From: Rhodoferax sp.
GTDB lineage: Bacteria > Pseudomonadota > Gammaproteobacteria > Burkholderiales > Burkholderiaceae_C
Direction: 5' to 3'
Assembly (NCBI GenBank): GCA_030683195.1
Contig: JAUXQA010000205.1
Location: 1-10,453 of the forward strand
Length of the DNA: 10,453 nucleotides
Both the position numbers and the translations under genes were made by a program. The first letter of the stretch is position 1; each line of letters starts with the position of its first letter. The notes below the pieces were generated by a model. That model saw nothing but the letters and a program-made list of their open reading frames with translations. It was not told the origin of the DNA and searched no databases. Below are positions 6,934-10,453 of the stretch, piece by piece.

Positions 6934-8217
6934 ATGAAACGCGGCTTCTTTACCATCATGTCAGCGCAGTTCTTCAGCTCACTGGCCGACAACGCCCTGT
7001 TCGTTGCAGCGGTGCAATTGCTCAGAACCAGCAAAGCGCCCGAGTGGCAGCAAGCGGCCCTGGTGCCCATGTTTGCCTTGTTTTATGTGATCCTGGCGCC
7101 TTTTGTGGGTGCCTTCGCAGATTCCATGCCCAAAGGCCGGGTCATGCTGACCAGCAACTTCATCAAAATTATTGGCTGTCTGATGATGCTTTTTGGCAGC
7201 CACCCCTTATTGGCTTACGCCATTGTGGGTTTGGGCGCTGCGGCCTACTCACCCGCCAAATACGGCATTCTCACCGAGCTGCTTCCGGCCTCCCAGTTGG
7301 TCAAGGCCAATGGCTGGATCGAAGGACTGACGATTGCCTCCATCATCTTGGGCGTTTTGCTCGGTGGTCAACTGGTGGGCTCTGTTTTGTCACCCTGGCT
7401 CCTGGGCATTGACTTGCCTTTTATTTCCACCGGAGTGGACACACCGCCGGAGGCGGCCATCAGTGTCTTGATCTTTGTCTATTTCCTGGCAGCCTGGTTC
7501 AACGCCCATATTCCACTGACAGGCGTTGAGATGCGTGCCATGCCCAAGCGGCTTTTCACTTTGTTGCCGGATTTTTGGGCCTGCAACAACCGCTTGTGGC
7601 GTGACAAGCTGGGGCAAATTTCATTGGCTGCCACCACGTTGATTTGGGGTGTGGCCGGCAATTTGCGCTTTATTGTGCTGGCGTGGGCTGCAGCAGCGTT
7701 GGGTTACTCGGTTACGCAGGCCTCTGCCCTGCAAGGGGTGGTGGCCATTGGCATGGCAGTGGGTGCCGTGGTGGCGTCCGTGCGAATGAAACTTGAAGAT
7801 GGTCCCCGGGTGATCACGCTGGGCATTGTGATGGGGATTTTGATTGTTTTACTCATCTTTATTGACAACGTCTGGGTGGCTGCGCCGTTTTTGATCATGC
7901 TGGGCGCTCTTGGTGGGTTTTTGGTGGTGCCCATGAATGCGCTGCTGCAGCACCGGGGCCACAACCTGATGGGGGCCGGCCGCTCCATTGCGGTTCAAAA
8001 TTTCAATGAACAGGCGTGTATCTTGTTGCTGGGCGCGGCCTACAGTTTGTCTACCGGTATGGGTCTGCACACCTTTGCAGCCATTACGGCCTTTGGTGTG
8101 ATCATTGCGGGTTTCATGTGGCTCATCAAACGCTGGTACGCCAGCAATCTGCTGCACCATCGCGGTGAGGTGGATCGTCTCATGACCATTGCCCGCAGCG
8201 ACAATCTGCACGGCTGA
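6934..8217 (+). CDS. lplT: Lysophospholipid transporter LplT (MFS)
   Basis: A 427-residue, roughly 12-helix inner-membrane permease of the major facilitator superfamily. In E. coli LplT flips lysophospholipids such as lyso-phosphatidylethanolamine across the inner membrane for re-acylation by Aas. Recognisable LplT segments are AQFFSSLADNALF (11-23), APFVGAFADSMPKGRVM (55-71, the MFS loop 2-3 motif), GLGAAAYSPAKYGILTEL (99-116), LVKANGWIEGLTIASIILG (122-140), GGFLVVPMNALLQHRG (327-342) and GAGRSIAVQNFNEQ (347-360). It lacks the acyltransferase and acyl-ACP synthetase domains found fused or adjacent in some bacteria, and no aas gene is in the window. The frame stays open upstream to 6103, but that stretch is antisense to alr. 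The ATG at 6934 begins the family-typical N-terminus, with only a weak GAGA element before it. The gene diverges from alr, and the next gene starts six bases after its stop. Confidence 0.93.
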   Translation: MKRGFFTIMSAQFFSSLADNALFVAAVQLLRTSKAPEWQQAALVPMFALFYVILAPFVGAFADSMPKGRVMLTSNFIKIIGCLMMLFGSHPLLAYAIVGLGAAAYSPAKYGILTELLPASQLVKANGWIEGLTIASIILGVLLGGQLVGSVLSPWLLGIDLPFISTGVDTPPEAAISVLIFVYFLAAWFNAHIPLTGVEMRAMPKRLFTLLPDFWACNNRLWRDKLGQISLAATTLIWGVAGNLRFIVLAWAAAALGYSVTQASALQGVVAIGMAVGAVVASVRMKLEDGPRVITLGIVMGILIVLLIFIDNVWVAAPFLIMLGALGGFLVVPMNALLQHRGHNLMGAGRSIAVQNFNEQACILLLGAAYSLSTGMGLHTFAAITAFGVIIAGFMWLIKRWYASNLLHHRGEVDRLMTIARSDNLHG

Positions 8218-8223
8218 TTTTCT

Positions 8224-9132
8224 TTGCAGAAGAACGCGCTGCCAGCCTTGGCGCTGGTACTGAACGCCTTGGTTTGGGGTGTGTCCTGGTGGCCTTTCAG
8301 GGCACTTGAAGCCCGTGGCCTTCATCCTCTGTGGGCCACTGCGTTTATTTACCTCTTTGCCATGGTGTGCTTGCTGGCCTTCAGGCCGCAGGCCTGGCGC
8401 GGCTTTGCCCGGCACCCAACACTCTGGTGGTTGGTCTTGGCCGCGGGCCTGACCAATGTGGGCTTCAATTGGGCTGTGACGGTGGGCGACGTGGTGCGTG
8501 TGGTCTTGCTGTTTTACCTGATGCCGGCGTGGGTGGTGCTGCTGGCCTGGCCCCTGTTGGGAGAAAAACCGACAGCAGGCTCGCTCTTGCGCCTGGTGCT
8601 GGCGTTGGCTGGCGTGGTCATCGTGCTTAAAACGCCGAACTCGCCATGGCCTGTGCCGGAGAGTCTGGCCGACTGGCTCGCCCTGATGGGCGGCTTCAGC
8701 TTTGCGCTGACCAACATTTTGCTGCGTCGCCTGAACCAGACGCCCGACGACTCGCGCATGTTGGCCATGTTTGGCGGCGGTGCGGTCATGGCCACGCTGG
8801 CAGCTTTGGCGGGGATGGGCTTGAGCGCAGTCACTGGCGTGCCTGCACCGGGCCCGGGTTGGGTCGGTTTGGTTTTGCTCATCAGCCTGGCTTTTTTGGC
8901 GGGCAACCTGGCCTTGCAATATGGCGCCGCGCGTTTGCGTGCCAGCTCGACCTCGCTCATCATGTTGTCCGAGGTGGTGTTTGCCAGTGTCTCGGCCGTG
9001 TTGTTGGGCGCGGGCGAGTTAACCGGTCGTACAGTGGCGGGCGGGTGTTTGATTTTGCTCGCGTCGTTGTTGTCGGTGGTGTCGTTTCGTTCGACGGCGC
9101 CACCGGTTGAGGGCCGCGCCGGACCGGTTTGA
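8224..9132 (+). CDS. EamA/DMT-family permease
   Basis: A 302-residue inner-membrane protein of the drug/metabolite transporter superfamily with two EamA repeats (about 8-137 and 150-288) and ten predicted hydrophobic helices. The first repeat has LVLNALVWGVSWWPFRAL at its start and ends with PLLGEKPTAGSLLRLVLALAG (109-129), a typical GE(K/R)PT-type EamA ending. The second repeat ends with SEVVFASVSAVLLGAGE and a Gly-rich helix. Substrates in this family (amino acids, nucleosides, drugs, other metabolites) cannot be read from sequence. The frame has a stop at the lplT stop codon, and the first possible start is TTG at 8224, six bases after that stop and with no clear Shine-Dalgarno. The next in-frame ATG would remove the first helix. 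This favours translation coupled to lplT, in one transcript. TTG is the best start choice but not certain. Confidence 0.87.
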   Translation: MQKNALPALALVLNALVWGVSWWPFRALEARGLHPLWATAFIYLFAMVCLLAFRPQAWRGFARHPTLWWLVLAAGLTNVGFNWAVTVGDVVRVVLLFYLMPAWVVLLAWPLLGEKPTAGSLLRLVLALAGVVIVLKTPNSPWPVPESLADWLALMGGFSFALTNILLRRLNQTPDDSRMLAMFGGGAVMATLAALAGMGLSAVTGVPAPGPGWVGLVLLISLAFLAGNLALQYGAARLRASSTSLIMLSEVVFASVSAVLLGAGELTGRTVAGGCLILLASLLSVVSFRSTAPPVEGRAGPV

Positions 9133-9192
9133 GCTTGCCCGCACGCCAGGCCGGGACACTGCGGAGGTGACACACTTCTCTTTTATTCTAGA

Positions 9193-9199
9193 TAAGGAG
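9193..9199 (+). promoter_or_regulatory. Ribosome binding site of the glutathione peroxidase gene
   Basis: TAAGGAG ends 7 bases before the ATG at 9207. It is one of the two strongest Shine-Dalgarno elements in the window and sits in an AT-richer patch after the GC-rich end of the permease gene. This suggests independent, efficient translation. I could not find a convincing -35/-10 pair in the 74-base gap. Confidence 0.8.
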
Positions 9200-9206
9200 A
9201 TTCCTC

Positions 9207-9692
9207 ATGAGCACCGTGTACGACTTCGAAGCCCTGCAAATCAATGGCCAACCTGTTCAATTGAGTGAGTTCAAGGGAAAGGCCCTGTTGATTGTCAACA
9301 CCGCCAGTGCCTGCGGCTTTACGCCGCAATTTGCCGGGCTGGAGGTGTTGCACGAGACCTATGGTCCCAAGGGGCTGGTGGTGCTGGGTTTTCCGTGCAA
9401 CCAGTTTGGGTCGCAGGACAAGGGGTCGAACGACGAGATTGCCGGTTTCTGCCAGGTCAATTACGGCGTCACCTTCCCCATGATGGCCAAGATTGACGTG
9501 AATGGTGCTCAAGCTCATCCGCTCTACCAGTGGCTCGCCGGCGAAGCACCGGGCCTGCTGGGCACCAAAGCCATCAAATGGAACTTCACCAAATTTTTGG
9601 TAGGCAAGGACGGCGCCGTGCTCAAGCGTTATGCGCCAACCGATACGCCCGCGAGCCTGGCGAAAGACATCGAGGCCGCACTGGCCGCCTGA
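9207..9692 (+). CDS. Glutathione peroxidase family protein (Cys type, BtuE-like)
   Basis: A complete 161-residue cytosolic thiol peroxidase with a thioredoxin-like fold that reduces hydrogen peroxide and organic hydroperoxides. The peroxidatic residue is Cys36 in NTASACGFTPQ, replacing the selenocysteine of animal enzymes. The rest of the catalytic tetrad is visible as Gln70 in GFPCNQFGSQ and Trp125-Asn126 in WNFTKFLVGKDG. Cys64 and Cys82 are also present; by spacing Cys82 matches the resolving cysteine of plant-type GPx enzymes, so thioredoxin is a likelier reductant than glutathione (inference). Length is normal for non-selenium bacterial enzymes. The start is fixed by TAAGGAG seven bases upstream. 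The gene follows the permease by 74 bases on the same strand and converges on the transglycosylase gene 37 bases later. It resembles E. coli BtuE, but I do not assign that symbol. Confidence 0.94.
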   Translation: MSTVYDFEALQINGQPVQLSEFKGKALLIVNTASACGFTPQFAGLEVLHETYGPKGLVVLGFPCNQFGSQDKGSNDEIAGFCQVNYGVTFPMMAKIDVNGAQAHPLYQWLAGEAPGLLGTKAIKWNFTKFLVGKDGAVLKRYAPTDTPASLAKDIEAALAA

Positions 9693-9729
9693 GTTCCGCA
9701 GATCACTCCGTCGGCAGAACCCGGCTGCA

Positions 9730-10453
9730 TCACTTGATCCAGGGCAAGCGAAACAGATGCAGCGTGGGCGATGGCTTCGTGATCCTGTCGTCAAAGGCAT
9801 GGTTGAGCGCACCCACCGACTTCAGGATACGTTGCACATAGGCCCGTGTCTCCAGATAGGGTGGTACGCCACGGTGGCGTTCAACCGCACCTTCCCCGGC
9901 GTTGTAGGCCGCGGCCACCAGTGCTATATCCCCTTGGAAATAAGCCAGGAGCCAGCGCAGATAGGTGAGCCCGCCCCGGATGTTTTGGGCCGGGTCAAAC
10001 GGGTTGCCGACCCGGAATCGATCGCTGGTGGCCGGGATGAGTTGCATCAGCCCCTGGGCGTTTTTGGGTGACAAAGCCAAGCTGTTGAAGTTGGATTCAG
10101 CAGCCATGATCGCCAACGCCAGTTGCGGCTCCACTTGATACTGAGGTGCCATTTTCATGACCAGATCAAAAATCTTGCGGGGTGCAATCACCTCATAGTT
10201 CACCCGGGGCCGGCTTTCCTGCGGTGCCATCTCTACGGGGGGCGGGGATGGCGGTTCGGGGGGGCGCATGCACTCGGGAACTTCGGGCGTGGGCGCGCCC
10301 ACGATGTGGAGCATGCGCTGGGCTGCGGCCAAACCCTGCTGGGCTGCCGCCTGAAAAAAGAAGGCAGCGGTGGCATCGTTGCGCGCCATCCCGCGGCCGT
10401 TGGCATGCATCCAGCCCAGGTTGTACTGAGCCTGTGCATCGCCTTCACGCGCC
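9730..10453 (-). CDS. Lytic transglycosylase with Sel1-like repeats (5' end outside window)
   Basis: The C-terminal 240 residues of a protein that starts beyond the right edge; the frame is open to the last base. The first visible residues, before and after the internal Met at 10410, follow Sel1-repeat spacing (GDAQAQYNLGWMHANGRG, then AAAQQGLAAAQ). A Pro-rich linker follows (about 39-68, counted from that Met), then an SLT family 1 domain (about 75-200). Catalytic Glu105 lies in MAAESNFNSLA, followed by NAQGLMQLIPAT (117-128), NIRGGLTYLRWLL (143-155) and AAAYNAGEGAV (166-176). Such enzymes cleave the MurNAc-GlcNAc bond of peptidoglycan in the periplasm, releasing 1,6-anhydromuropeptides. Sel1 repeats usually mediate protein contacts. 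Any signal peptide would be outside the window. It is not Slt70, which has a different superhelical N-terminus. The gene is convergent with the peroxidase gene, and the 37-base gap between them shows no clear terminator. Confidence 0.92.
   Translation of the reverse strand, partial: AREGDAQAQYNLGWMHANGRGMARNDATAAFFFQAAAQQGLAAAQRMLHIVGAPTPEVPECMRPPEPPSPPPVEMAPQESRPRVNYEVIAPRKIFDLVMKMAPQYQVEPQLALAIMAAESNFNSLALSPKNAQGLMQLIPATSDRFRVGNPFDPAQNIRGGLTYLRWLLAYFQGDIALVAAAYNAGEGAVERHRGVPPYLETRAYVQRILKSVGALNHAFDDRITKPSPTLHLFRLPWIK

Noticed and set aside
7849..8919. Open frame of 356 codons on the - strand across lplT and the permease gene
   Set aside because: The product is Gln/His/Arg-rich and low in hydrophobic pattern, lies antisense across two real genes and has no ribosome binding site I could support.
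9133..9206. Possible sigma-70 promoter for the glutathione peroxidase gene (GTGACA with TATTCT or TAGATA)
   Set aside because: GTGACA to TATTCT leaves 11 bases. GTGACA to TAGATA gives 16, but would start transcription downstream of the ribosome binding site.
9183..9812. Open frame of 209 codons on the - strand across the glutathione peroxidase gene
   Set aside because: Antisense to a complete gene with intact catalytic residues; it also overlaps the end of the transglycosylase gene.
1..10453. Possible defence system, mobile element or novel multi-gene system
   Set aside because: All eight genes belong to recognised transport, envelope, signalling or redox families. I saw no direct-repeat array, transposase, integrase, tRNA or abrupt composition change.

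Overview
The window is about 10.5 kb of dense, GC-rich bacterial DNA with eight protein-coding genes, two of them cut by the window edges. GC-rich codon use, the divergent alr/lplT pair and the HD-GYP-like protein with its characteristic N-terminal domain suggest a betaproteobacterium of the Burkholderiales, probably Comamonadaceae (for example Rhodoferax- or Polaromonas-like). That placement is inferred from protein flavour and not proven. I see no rRNA, tRNA, CRISPR, insertion sequence or phage gene.

Layout. (1) Bases 1-4423, + strand: the C-terminal two thirds of an MgtA/MgtB-type Mg2+ P-type ATPase, overlapping by 31 bases a complete second P-type ATPase of a different, P2-like subfamily with an unusual membrane ion-site motif. 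(2) Bases 4424-4459: a short convergent gap with two back-to-back hairpins. (3) Bases 4460-6804, - strand: alanine racemase (alr), followed with an ATGA stop/start overlap by a degenerate HD-GYP-like protein. (4) Bases 6805-6933: a divergent intergenic region with promoter-like elements. (5) Bases 6934-9132, + strand: lysophospholipid transporter lplT, then an EamA/DMT-family permease starting at a TTG six bases after the lplT stop. (6) Bases 9207-9692, + strand: a Cys-type glutathione peroxidase with a strong ribosome binding site. (7) Bases 9730-10453, - strand: the C-terminal part of a Sel1-repeat/lytic transglycosylase protein running off the right edge.

Functionally, the left part is inner-membrane cation transport. 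The middle and right combine envelope maintenance (D-alanine supply for peptidoglycan, lysophospholipid recycling, peptidoglycan cleavage), a degenerate signalling-domain protein and thiol-based peroxide detoxification. Coding is nearly continuous and the largest gap is 129 bases. I found no convincing undescribed system. The points most worth a second look are the altered ion-site motifs of the second P-type ATPase, its translational overlap with mgtA, and the HD-GYP-like protein that has lost its HD pair and GYP motif but is coupled to alr.
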